From Propionibacteriaceae bacterium (lineage in GTDB: Bacteria > Actinomycetota > Actinomycetes > Propionibacteriales > Propionibacteriaceae), in contig JAJTCL010000149.1 in the NCBI GenBank assembly GCA_021323255.1, positions 1-6,593 on the forward strand: 6,593 bases of DNA, written 5' to 3'. A model generated the notes under the pieces. That model made no database searches and was not told where the DNA came from. It saw only the letters and a list, made by a program, of their open reading frames with translations. The position numbers were made by a program, and so were the translations under genes. Positions 1 to 6,280 of this stretch are shown here, one piece after another. Every line of letters begins with the position of its first letter. Within the stretch, counting starts at the first letter, position 1.

Positions 1-365
1 TACGCGATGCCCTGACGTCGGAAGTCCTGGCAGCCGAAGGTTTGCCTATCGGGCTCGCGACGAACAATGTTGCGGAGTACCGCGGCTTGATCGCCGGACT
101 CGAGATGGCCCATGAAATCGATCCGACAGCCGCCCTCGAGGTGCGAATGGACTCCAAGTTGGTGATCGAGCAGATGGCTGGCCGGTGGAGGGTGAAGCAC
201 GCCGATATGAAGCCGCTGGCGCTGCAGGCAGCCCGGCTGCGGCCAGCGACGGTGACCTGGACGTGGGTCCCCCGCGAGCTCAACAAAGTAGCCGACACCC
301 TGGTCAACCGCGCGTTGGATGGAGATCCCGTACCACGGCAATACCTGCTCGACCGGCCCAGCTAA
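1..365 (+). CDS. rnhA: Type I ribonuclease H, 3' part (5' end outside window)
   Basis: This is the C-terminal 120 residues of a type I RNase H, which cuts the RNA strand of RNA-DNA hybrids in the cytoplasm. The frame is open from base 3 back to the window edge, so the TTG at 42 is not a start. Three of the four family metal-binding acidic residues are visible: Glu in NNVAEYRGL (codon 75-77), Asp in MDSKLV (150-152) and Asp in NKVADTLVNRALD (294-296). The first Asp, expected in a DGGSRGNPG-like motif, would lie upstream. The protein stops about 20 residues after the last catalytic Asp. It therefore lacks the C-terminal acid phosphatase (CobC-like) domain fused to RNase H in Mycobacterium Rv2228c. 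The next gene on the strand, 161 bp on, is another RNA nuclease. The fold assignment is firm; the symbol is a convention. Confidence 0.9.
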   Translation, partial: RDALTSEVLAAEGLPIGLATNNVAEYRGLIAGLEMAHEIDPTAALEVRMDSKLVIEQMAGRWRVKHADMKPLALQAARLRPATVTWTWVPRELNKVADTLVNRALDGDPVPRQYLLDRPS

Positions 366-394
366 CTGACCGACCGGCCGGAACCGGATCGCGC

Positions 395-502
395 GTCGCC
401 GTGCTGAGGAGGAGCGAGGCGACATGCTTTTGGTCGCCGAGCGACGACGATGTAGGCGGCCACAAAGCGCGATCCGCGCCGAGCGAGCTTGGCGAGCGAG
501 GC
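395..502. repeat. Palindrome-dense intergenic element
   Basis: The gap between the two nuclease genes is packed with inverted repeats. GTCGCC (395-400), GGCGAC (418-423) and GTCGCC (433-438) form two mutually exclusive 6-bp hairpins. GCGCG (467-471) pairs with CGCGC (475-479). CGCCGAG (477-483) pairs with CTTGGCG (488-494) around a CGAG loop, with one G-T wobble. The 9-mer GAGCGAGGC occurs at 412-420 and again at 494-502, bracketing most of the palindromes. The hairpins could terminate RNase H transcription, although no T-run follows any of them. The density and flanking direct repeat also fit a REP- or MITE-like dispersed element. The structure is seen directly; the element class is inferred. 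Confidence 0.45.
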
Positions 503-514
503 ATCAAGCACAGT

Positions 515-520
515 TAAGCT
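515..520 (+). promoter_or_regulatory. Probable -10 element of a leaderless promoter for the RNB nuclease gene
   Basis: TAAGCT fits the actinobacterial TANNNT -10 pattern. It lies at -12 to -7 relative to the A of the ATG at 527, the spacing at which transcription starts on the start codon itself. No Shine-Dalgarno sequence precedes that ATG, which agrees with a leaderless mRNA. A good -35 is not visible: the nearest candidate, TTGGCG at 489-494, is 20 nt upstream of the -10. Confidence 0.4.
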
Positions 521-526
521 GCGGTC

Positions 527-1978
527 ATGCCCGCCCGCAAACTCGGATTGCCACCGGTTGTGCCGAAGGAGCTGGCGCAGGGCCTGGCGGCCATTCGGGC
601 AACCGTCGAGGTCCCAGCCGAGTTTCCGGCCGACGTCCAGGCCGCGGCTGAGAAAGCTGCCGCCGAACCGCGCCTTCCTGATCTTGACCGGACGGATCTG
701 GAATTGATCACCATCGACCCTGCCGGTTCTCGTGATCTTGACCAGGCATTGCACATCGCCCGTGGCTTGAGTGGCGAGTTCGTGATCTCCTACGCCATCG
801 CTGATGTGGCAGCCTTCGTACGGCCGGGCGATCCGATCGATCTTGAGGCGCATCGCCGCGGGACCACGCTCTATGCACCCGACTGTCGCACACCGCTCCA
901 TCCTCCGGTGCTCAGCGAAGGAGTGGCCAGCCTGCTGCCGAATGAGGTGCGGCCGGCGCTGCTTTGGACCATCACCCTGGACCATCGGGGTCAAATGATT
1001 GCAGCTGAGGTGGCGCGGGCCAGGGTCCGCAGTCGAGCCCAGCTCAGCTACCGGGACGCTCAGGCGGAGATTGACAGCAGCACACCTCGCGAGACTCTGG
1101 GCTTGCTCAAGCTGGTGGGTCAGTGGCGGGAGTTCCGGGAACGTGATCGCGGTGGAGCCAGCTTGAAGCTCCCACAGCAGGAGATCCACCCTGATGGGAA
1201 CGGCTGGACCCTGCGTTTTCACGCTCCCGAGCCGGTGGAGGGGTGGAACGCGCAGATCTCGCTGCTCACTGGCATGGCGGCCGCACACATCATGCTCTAC
1301 GGACAGGTGGGCGTCCTACGGACCATGCCGCCCGCGGAACAGGACTCGATACGCCGGCTGCGTCAGGTCGCGAAGGCGCTCAAGATCGTTTGGCCTCCCG
1401 AGTTGGACTATCCCGACTTCATACGGACTCTCAACCCGACTCGGCCTGATCATGCGGCGATGCTCAACGCCTCCACCGTGTTGTTCCGCGGGGCAGGCTA
1501 TCGAAGCTTTAGCGGCGGCATCCCCGAAGACGCTGATCATGCCGCACTCGCCAGCGACTATGCCCACACCACGGCTCCATTGCGGCGCCTGGTCGATCGC
1601 TACTCGGGCGAGATCTGTGTCGCACATTGCGCAGATCAGCCGGTCCCGACGTGGGTGCTCCGTGCCCTGGACGGGCTTCCTGAGCAGATGGCTGCGGCGG
1701 AGCGGCGGGCCAAGAAGTACGAGCGAGCGATGATCGATCTGCTCGAGGTTTACTTGCTGGCGGACAGGGTCGGGCAGACCTTCCCCGGCACCGTGATCGA
1801 AGTCGATCGCGGCAAGGAAAGCGGCACCGTGATGATCGAAGAGCCGGCCGTCGAGGGCAGGGTGATCGGCGATCGGCTTCGGCTCGGGCAGGAGGTGGTG
1901 GCTCGTCTTACCTCCGCCGACTATGCCAAGGGTGCGGTGGCCTTCGAGATCGTGCGCGGTGATCAGCGGCCGATCTGA
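527..1978 (+). CDS. RNB-domain 3'-5' exoribonuclease (RNase II/R family, minimal form)
   Basis: A 483-residue processive 3'-to-5' exoribonuclease of the RNB family, acting in cytoplasmic RNA turnover. The active site is D64-P-A-G-S-R-D70-L-D72-Q73. This matches the D-x5-D-x-D-D pattern of E. coli RNase II, except that the fourth Asp is Gln. YAIADVAAFV (residues 89-98) and HTTAPLRRLVDRYSGEI (347-363), the conserved Arg-bearing RNB motif, follow. Residues from about 416 to 478 look like a C-terminal S1/OB RNA-binding domain. The protein is shorter than E. coli RNase II (644) or RNase R (813) because it has no N-terminal cold-shock domains. Only about 60 residues precede the active-site loop. 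ATG 527 is the first start after an in-frame TAA at 515. The gene probably has its own leaderless promoter. Its stop overlaps the end of the convergent transketolase gene. The family is certain; the assignment as RNase II or R is not. Confidence 0.93.
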   Translation: MPARKLGLPPVVPKELAQGLAAIRATVEVPAEFPADVQAAAEKAAAEPRLPDLDRTDLELITIDPAGSRDLDQALHIARGLSGEFVISYAIADVAAFVRPGDPIDLEAHRRGTTLYAPDCRTPLHPPVLSEGVASLLPNEVRPALLWTITLDHRGQMIAAEVARARVRSRAQLSYRDAQAEIDSSTPRETLGLLKLVGQWREFRERDRGGASLKLPQQEIHPDGNGWTLRFHAPEPVEGWNAQISLLTGMAAAHIMLYGQVGVLRTMPPAEQDSIRRLRQVAKALKIVWPPELDYPDFIRTLNPTRPDHAAMLNASTVLFRGAGYRSFSGGIPEDADHAALASDYAHTTAPLRRLVDRYSGEICVAHCADQPVPTWVLRALDGLPEQMAAAERRAKKYERAMIDLLEVYLLADRVGQTFPGTVIEVDRGKESGTVMIEEPAVEGRVIGDRLRLGQEVVARLTSADYAKGAVAFEIVRGDQRPI

Positions 1979-4041
1979 CGCTTAGCCGCCGCCGCCACCG
2001 CCTCCGGAGTGAACCCGAACTTCGACTGCAGCGCTTTGAGCGGGGCTGACGCGCCGAACGTACTCATCGCAATGACCTCGCCTGTGCTGCCGGCCCACCG
2101 GTGCCAACCAAACGACGAGGCCTGCTCGATCACGACCCGCGCGGTCACGTCGGGAGGCAACACGCTGTCCCGATACTCATCGGTCTGCCGATCGAACAGT
2201 TCCCACGAAGGCATGCTGACTACCCGGGCCTTGATTCCCTCATCGACCAGCTGCTCGTATGCGGAGACTGCAAGCGCGACTTCGCTGCCGGTGGCGATCA
2301 AGATCACTTCCGGTGTGTCGTTCGGATCGCCGCCCAGCACGTACGCGCCCTTGGCGAGGCCGCTCGCCGGGGCGTACTTGCTGCGGTCCAGCGTTGGCAA
2401 CGCCTGCCGGGACAAGATCAACGCGACTGGGTCGTGCCGCAGCGGCATGATCACCCGCCACGCTTCGACGACCTCATTGGCATCGGCCGGGCGCATGTCG
2501 ATCATGCCGGGCATCGCGCGCAGTGACGCCAACTGCTCGACCGGCTGATGGGTGGGCCCGTCCTCGCCAACCCCAATGGAGTCGTGGGTGAAGATGTGGA
2601 TGACGGGTAGCTCCATCAGCGCCGAGAGTCGTAGGGCCCCGCGCTGGAAGTCAGAGAAGATCAAGAACCCGGCTTGATAGGCCCTGATCTTGCTGAGCGC
2701 CAACCCGTTCGTGACGGCGCCGGCGGCGTGCTCGCGTACGCCGAAGTGCAGGTTGCGACCGGCGCGGTCGTCCGGCTGGAAATCACCGGCGCCGTCGAAG
2801 GTGAGTCGCGACTTGTTGGACGGCGCGAGATCGGCGGAACCGCCGATCAGCCAGGGCACCCGCTGGGCGACGATGTTGAGCACCTTCTGGTTGCTGTCTC
2901 GGCCGGCTGCGCCTTTGGGATCCGCAGGGTACTCGGGCAGATCCGCATCCCAGCCGTCCGGCAGCTGACGACGTTGCATGTTGTCGAGGTGATCGGCCAA
3001 CTCGGGATATTCCTCACCGTAGGAGGCGAAGAGCTCGTCCCAAGCCGAGCGCACCTCGGCACCACGCTTGCCGAGGTCGGTGAAGTGGCTGCGCACCTTG
3101 TCGGGTACGAGGAAGCTCTCGTCCTCCGGCCAGCCGAAGAAGCGCTTGGCGCCGCGGACTTCGTCGACCCCCAAAGGCTCGCCGTGCGCGGAGTGGCTGC
3201 CTTGCTTGGTCGGGGCGCCGTAGCCGATGATGCTCTTCACGATGATCATGGTCGGCCGTTCCTGCTCAGCCTTGAAGGCATCGAGCGCGTCGTTCAGCGC
3301 GTCGAGGTCGTTTGCGTCGTCAACCCGCTGAATCGCCCAGCCGTAGCCCTCGAAGCGTGTTGCCACGTCCTCGGTGAAGGCGAGATCGGTGCTGCCCTCG
3401 ATGGTGATCTTGTTGCTGTCATAGAGCCAGCACAAGTTGGACAGCTTCTGATGGCCGGCGAGCGATGCTGCCTCTGCGGCGATGCCCTCCATCAGGCAGC
3501 CGTCGCCAGCGATCGCGTACACGTTGTAGTCGAAGAGCTCGTAGCCCGGGCGATTGAACGTGGCAGCCTGCCACAGGCCCGCCATAGCCATCCCGACGCT
3601 GGTAGCGATACCGGTGCCAAGGGGACCCGTAGTGCATTCGATACCCGCAGTCCAGCGGTATTCCGGATGGCCCGGGCACTTGGAGTCCAGCTGCCGGAAC
3701 TTCTTGAGATCCTCCAGTGGCACGGCCAGCTCGCCGAGGATCTCGTACTGGGGATTGACAGATTTCACCCCCGCCAGATGCAGCATCGAGTAGAGCAAAG
3801 TCGAAGCATGACCGGCGGACAGCACGAAGCGGTCGCGATTGCTCCAGATTGGATGGTCGGGGTCGAACCGCAGTTTTTGCCAGACCGCGTACATCACCGG
3901 CGCGAGTGCCATCGGAGTCCCCGGATGCCCGGAGTTTGCGGCCTGCACGGCGTCCATACACAGCGTCCGGATTGTGTCGATCGCAAGCTTTTCGATGGGA
4001 TCGCTTTCCAGGGCTGGGAAGTCAGTGGCGGTCTGGGTCAT
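1963..4041 (-). CDS. tkt: Transketolase
   Basis: A 692-residue thiamine-diphosphate enzyme of the non-oxidative pentose phosphate pathway. It moves two-carbon ketol units between sugar phosphates such as xylulose-5-P, ribose-5-P and erythrose-4-P. Key motifs are intact. SGHPG (37-41) and H78 lie in the active-site channel. GDG (179-181) to N210 is the ThDP/metal-binding motif. His residues sit in GSHSAHGEP (281-289). E437 in FGVREHAAG is the catalytic Glu. HDSIGVGEDGPTHQP (486-500) is the pyrimidine-domain signature. The order is PP domain, Pyr domain, C-terminal domain. Length is near that of E. coli TktA (663). I chose ATG at 4041 because AGGAAGG (4054-4048) lies 6 nt upstream. The frame could extend 16 residues to 4089, but those residues are atypical. 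It is transcribed alone, away from the kinase operon, and ends inside the RNB nuclease gene's 3' end. Confidence 0.97.
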   Translation of the reverse strand: MTQTATDFPALESDPIEKLAIDTIRTLCMDAVQAANSGHPGTPMALAPVMYAVWQKLRFDPDHPIWSNRDRFVLSAGHASTLLYSMLHLAGVKSVNPQYEILGELAVPLEDLKKFRQLDSKCPGHPEYRWTAGIECTTGPLGTGIATSVGMAMAGLWQAATFNRPGYELFDYNVYAIAGDGCLMEGIAAEAASLAGHQKLSNLCWLYDSNKITIEGSTDLAFTEDVATRFEGYGWAIQRVDDANDLDALNDALDAFKAEQERPTMIIVKSIIGYGAPTKQGSHSAHGEPLGVDEVRGAKRFFGWPEDESFLVPDKVRSHFTDLGKRGAEVRSAWDELFASYGEEYPELADHLDNMQRRQLPDGWDADLPEYPADPKGAAGRDSNQKVLNIVAQRVPWLIGGSADLAPSNKSRLTFDGAGDFQPDDRAGRNLHFGVREHAAGAVTNGLALSKIRAYQAGFLIFSDFQRGALRLSALMELPVIHIFTHDSIGVGEDGPTHQPVEQLASLRAMPGMIDMRPADANEVVEAWRVIMPLRHDPVALILSRQALPTLDRSKYAPASGLAKGAYVLGGDPNDTPEVILIATGSEVALAVSAYEQLVDEGIKARVVSMPSWELFDRQTDEYRDSVLPPDVTARVVIEQASSFGWHRWAGSTGEVIAMSTFGASAPLKALQSKFGFTPEAVAAAAKRQIGR
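1966..1989. terminator. Weak candidate bidirectional terminator hairpin across the convergent stops
   Basis: GCGGC (1966-1970) and GCCGC (1985-1989) can form a 5-bp stem with a 14-nt loop that spans both stop codons. This is the only symmetrical structure I see at the junction. It is short, lies partly in coding sequence and has no T-run on either strand, so termination here is a guess. Confidence 0.18.
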
Positions 4042-4047
4042 GGTCAA

Positions 4048-4054
4048 CCTTCCT
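4048..4054 (-). promoter_or_regulatory. Strong Shine-Dalgarno site that sets the transketolase start
   Basis: On the minus strand AGGAAGG lies 6 nt before the ATG at 4041. It favours this start over the in-frame ATG 48 nt further upstream at 4089. Confidence 0.8.
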
Positions 4055-4107
4055 GGGTGCGCGACCCGCGTCTGGGAGGTCGCGGTCAATCGGTGGTCGT
4101 CGGCGGA

Positions 4108-4119
4108 CAGGCATGCCTG
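4108..4119. promoter_or_regulatory. Perfect 12-bp palindrome upstream of transketolase, candidate operator
   Basis: CAGGCATGCCTG is a perfect palindrome in the transketolase leader, about 67 nt before its ATG. If TAGCGT (minus strand, 4130-4125; TANNNT pattern) is the -10, transcription would begin near 4118 and the palindrome would cover the first transcribed bases, a usual repressor position. No matching -35 stands out. The palindrome is seen directly; the operator role is inferred. Confidence 0.35.
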
Positions 4120-4128
4120 AATGCACGC

Positions 4129-4145
4129 TATCGCCCACGACTCGT
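4129..4145 (-). promoter_or_regulatory. Short third copy of the shared upstream motif, in front of transketolase
   Basis: On the minus strand this reads ACGAGTCG (4145-4138), TGGG, CGATA (4133-4129). It repeats the core of the two plus-strand copies, with a 4-nt instead of 2-nt spacer and without the AGCCGGA tail. The CGATA overlaps the candidate -10 TAGCGT. The 8-mer ACGAGTCG or its complement is found elsewhere in the window only in the two longer copies. Confidence 0.35.
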
Positions 4146-4227
4146 TGCGGGAAGAATTGCCCCAACACCTAGCGCCCCTATCAAGGCCTCCGGTGGCATG
4201 GGTCTGCGCTTCTCTGGCTAGATGTGT

Positions 4228-4319
4228 TTCTCCGCATAAGGCCGCAAAGGTTGGAGAAGAGGCCGCGTCTGGGCGACATTCGTGGCTCTGTGCGGGAAAG
4301 ACGCCTCAGCAACCTGGGG
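4228..4319 (+). other. Hairpins in the divergent intergenic region
   Basis: The 392-bp gap between transketolase and the kinase gene has no credible gene. On the kinase side TTCTCC (4228-4233) pairs with GGAGAA (4253-4258), and AGAGGCC (4258-4264) can pair, with one bulge, to GGCTCT (4284-4289). These two share base 4258. CCTCAG (4304-4309) and CTGGGG (4314-4319) form a 6-bp stem with a CAAC loop and one T-G wobble, 11 nt before the shared motif at 4331. This may be a structured 5' leader of the kinase operon if transcription starts far upstream. I matched it to no known riboswitch consensus. Confidence 0.3.
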
Positions 4320-4330
4320 AAGTTATGCGT

Positions 4331-4352
4331 ACGAGTCGAGCGATAAGCCGGA
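4331..4352 (+). promoter_or_regulatory. Shared 22-bp upstream motif, copy 1 (kinase operon)
   Basis: ACGAGTCG (4331-4338), AG, CGATAAGCCGGA (4341-4352). It matches the copy at 6329-6350 at 20 of 22 positions, the only difference being the central dinucleotide. It ends 81 nt before the kinase ATG on the same strand. TGCGT before it and ACGCG after it could close a 5-bp outer stem with one wobble. A regulator site, a promoter part or a fragment of a structured RNA repeat would all fit. Confidence 0.5.
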
Positions 4353-4422
4353 CACGCGCCCGGATACTCATAGGGTTGCTATACGCTTTTGTATTCGCGG
4401 TGGGACAGCCGCTCGACCGGAT

Positions 4423-4428
4423 AGGTGA
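4423..4428 (+). promoter_or_regulatory. Shine-Dalgarno site that sets the kinase start
   Basis: AGGTGA lies 5 nt before ATG 4434. It favours that start over the in-frame GTG at 4425, which lies inside this site, and over the later GTG 4446 and ATG 4449. Confidence 0.6.
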
Positions 4429-4433
4429 CGGTC

Positions 4434-5363
4434 ATGGCCGCTTCAGTGATGATCTTTGCGCCGACTCCTCTCGTGACCGTCACCGTCGAGCAACCGGCCG
4501 ACGAGGTCGAGTTGCACATCCACCCGGGCGGGCAAGGCATCTGGCAGGCACGGATGATCACTGCGCTGGACGTCTCGGTGACGTTGTGCGCGTGCGCAGG
4601 CGGTGAGACCGGTCGGGTTATCGAACGGTTGATCGCTGATGAGGGCATCACGCTCCGGGTTGTCCATGCTGGCACCGGCACCGGCTGGTACGTCCACGAC
4701 CGGCGAGGCGGCGAGCGCGTCCAGATCGCTGAACATCCCGGCCAGCCGCTTTCACGCCACGACATCGACGAGCTGTACGGGCTGGCCCTCGCCGAAGGCC
4801 TTCGGGCGGACACCTGTCTCCTCAGCGGTCCCACTGAGCCGTCGGTAATGCCCCCGGACATCTACCGGCGGCTGGCGGCCGATCTGACGAACAACGGCGC
4901 ACGGGTCGTGGCTGACTTGTCTGGCGAACATTTGACTGCTGTGTGCGAAGGCGGTCTGTACCTGCTCAAGGTGGCTCACGAGCAGCTCGTCAGGGACGGT
5001 CGGGCGAAGAACGACAGTGAGCATGCGCTCGTGAAGTCGATTCAGACGTTGCACGAGGAGGGCGCCGCATCGGTCGTCGTTTCGCGTGCGGACCAACCAT
5101 CGATCGCCTTGCTTGACGGCGAGCTCTACCAAGTGATCAGCCCGAAGCTTCAGGCGGCCGACACCATGGGTGCGGGGGACTCGCTGACCGCTGGTATCGC
5201 TGCCGTGCTGGCCAAGGGCGGCGATCTGACCGATGCCGTTCGCACCGGCACCGCGGCGGGGGCGATCAACGTCACCCGACACGGGTTAGGCAGCGGCCGT
5301 GCCGACGCCATTGCCGAACTGGTACTTCGGGTGGGCATAGTGCCGTACGAAAGGGAAAAGTGA
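4434..5363 (+). CDS. PfkB-family carbohydrate kinase (1-phosphofructokinase-like, substrate unknown)
   Basis: A 309-residue ribokinase-fold kinase of the PfkB family, expected to transfer phosphate from ATP to a sugar or sugar phosphate in the cytoplasm. The N-terminal FAPTPLVTVTVE and the region around VELHIHPGG resemble the 1-phosphofructokinase branch. The C-terminal DTMGAGDSLTAGI (243-255) holds the catalytic base D249 and the GAGD anion hole, so ATP chemistry should be intact. The N-terminal sugar-binding motif is PGGQGIWQA (31-39). The usual GGKGxN has Lys replaced by Gln and the signature Asn replaced by Trp. Residues 80-100 carry YVHDRRGGERV. The substrate therefore cannot be read from the motif, and the name fruK would be unsafe. 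It is translated just ahead of the SurE gene (4-nt gap) and divergently from transketolase, which suggests sugar-phosphate or nucleoside metabolism. Confidence 0.88.
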   Translation: MAASVMIFAPTPLVTVTVEQPADEVELHIHPGGQGIWQARMITALDVSVTLCACAGGETGRVIERLIADEGITLRVVHAGTGTGWYVHDRRGGERVQIAEHPGQPLSRHDIDELYGLALAEGLRADTCLLSGPTEPSVMPPDIYRRLAADLTNNGARVVADLSGEHLTAVCEGGLYLLKVAHEQLVRDGRAKNDSEHALVKSIQTLHEEGAASVVVSRADQPSIALLDGELYQVISPKLQAADTMGAGDSLTAGIAAVLAKGGDLTDAVRTGTAAGAINVTRHGLGSGRADAIAELVLRVGIVPYEREK

Positions 5364-5367
5364 AGCC

Positions 5368-6192
5368 ATGAGTCCACAACGGGTCCTGATCACAAACGAC
5401 GACGGCATCGCCGCGCCTGGTATCCGTTACTTGGCTAGGGCGGCCGCCGATCATGGCTTCGACGTCGTCGTTGCGGCGCCGTCGGAGGAATCTAGCGGTA
5501 TCAGCGCTGCCATGACCGCGGTGGTCAGCGAGGGCAGAGTCGTGATCGACCGCCGCAAGCTCGCGATGCTCGACAGCGTGCCCACGTTCTCGGTCAGCGC
5601 CTCGCCCAGCTACATCGTGACGCTCGCTCGGCTGGGCGCTTTCGGCGATCCGCCAGAGCTGGTGATGTCTGGGATCAATCGTGGCGCGAACGCCGGGAAC
5701 GCGGTTCTTCACTCGGGCACGGTCGGCGCCTGCCTGACCGGCGCCAGCGCCGGGTTGCGCGCTCTGGCGGTTTCGCTCGACGTGTTAACACCGAGCGCTG
5801 CCAGTGCCGCCAGCGGCGGAGCAGCGCTGGCGAATCTGGACAAGATGGATGACGAGGCGCGGAACTGGAGAACGGCGGCCGAGTTGGCGCGCAAACTCAT
5901 GCCTGCGCTGACAACCGCTCGCGAGGGCACAGTGATCAACCTCAATGTTCCGGACCGGGTTGCCGAGAGGGTCCGCGGACTGCGTCGGGCCCGGCTGGCC
6001 CGGTTCGGTCAGGTGCAGATGACAATCGCCGAAGCGGCCGAAGACTACGTGCGGATGTCGATGAAAGAAGAGGAGGCTCGACCGGAGCCCGGCACCGATC
6101 TTGCCCTTCTACTCGAGGGATGGGCGACCGTCACCGCCGTTCACACCATCATCGCCGACGAGTCCGTTGAGCTGCCGCTGACCGACGAATAG
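5368..6192 (+). CDS. surE: SurE-family 5'/3'-nucleotidase
   Basis: A 274-residue metal-dependent phosphatase of the SurE family. Family members remove phosphate from 5'- and 3'-nucleoside monophosphates, and some degrade polyphosphate. The metal site is visible: D11-D12 in LITNDDGI, S43 in APSEESSGIS (matching Ser39 of E. coli) and N104 in VMSGINRGAN. The SurE signature continues as N-A-G-N-A-V-L-H-S-G-T-V-G (108-120). E. coli SurE is about 250 residues, so length is normal. The C-terminal half, with FGQVQMTIAEAAEDYVRMS, appears typical of the actinobacterial branch. ATG 5368 is 4 nt after the kinase stop. A-rich AAAGGGAAAAG lies upstream at long spacing, so translational coupling is likely. 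Regulation should be shared with the kinase. A strong hairpin 14 nt after the stop probably ends the operon. Confidence 0.93.
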   Translation: MSPQRVLITNDDGIAAPGIRYLARAAADHGFDVVVAAPSEESSGISAAMTAVVSEGRVVIDRRKLAMLDSVPTFSVSASPSYIVTLARLGAFGDPPELVMSGINRGANAGNAVLHSGTVGACLTGASAGLRALAVSLDVLTPSAASAASGGAALANLDKMDDEARNWRTAAELARKLMPALTTAREGTVINLNVPDRVAERVRGLRRARLARFGQVQMTIAEAAEDYVRMSMKEEEARPEPGTDLALLLEGWATVTAVHTIIADESVELPLTDE

Positions 6193-6205
6193 TTGTCAGG
6201 AAGAT

Positions 6206-6228
6206 TGCCGCGGGTTTGGATCGCGGCA
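6206..6228 (+). terminator. Probable terminator hairpin of the kinase-surE operon
   Basis: TGCCGCG (6206-6212) and CGCGGCA (6222-6228) form a perfect 7-bp, mostly G-C stem with a 9-nt loop, starting 14 nt after the surE stop. There is no T-run, as is common in high-GC bacteria. A second hairpin, GGGT (6229-6232) with ACCC (6236-6239), follows directly. GCGGGT (6210-6215) can instead pair with ACCCGC (6236-6241), which would break both. Confidence 0.55.
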
Positions 6229-6280
6229 GGGTCGTACCCGCAGGGCGGTCGATTCTGGATTCTTGCGGACTCTGCTCGGA

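Noticed and set aside
362..1288. 308-codon minus-strand frame across the gap and RNB gene
   Set aside because: It lies antisense to the conserved RNB active-site region, and its translation has no family features.
4042..4089. 16-residue N-terminal extension of transketolase
   Set aside because: The downstream ATG at 4041 has a strong, well-spaced Shine-Dalgarno sequence, and transketolases usually start near the downstream position.
2674..4221. 515-codon open frame on the plus strand opposite transketolase
   Set aside because: It is fully antisense to an intact transketolase for most of its length, has no recognisable motif and no ribosome-binding site, and long antisense frames are expected opposite GC-rich codon-biased genes.
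4339..4346. CGATAA resembling the GCCGATAA -10 of flagellar sigma-28 promoters
   Set aside because: No TAAA- or CTCA-type -35 lies at the expected 15-16 nt upstream of either long copy, and nothing in the window concerns motility.
4290..4352. CAGCAACCTGGGG and CGGGAAAGACGC resembling pieces of SAM or cyclic di-GMP riboswitches
   Set aside because: The other conserved blocks of those riboswitches are missing or in the wrong order, and the downstream genes do not fit those regulons.
4121..4606. 161-codon frame spanning the divergent gap into the kinase gene
   Set aside because: It overlaps the kinase in another frame, crosses the shared motif and hairpins, and has no recognisable domain.
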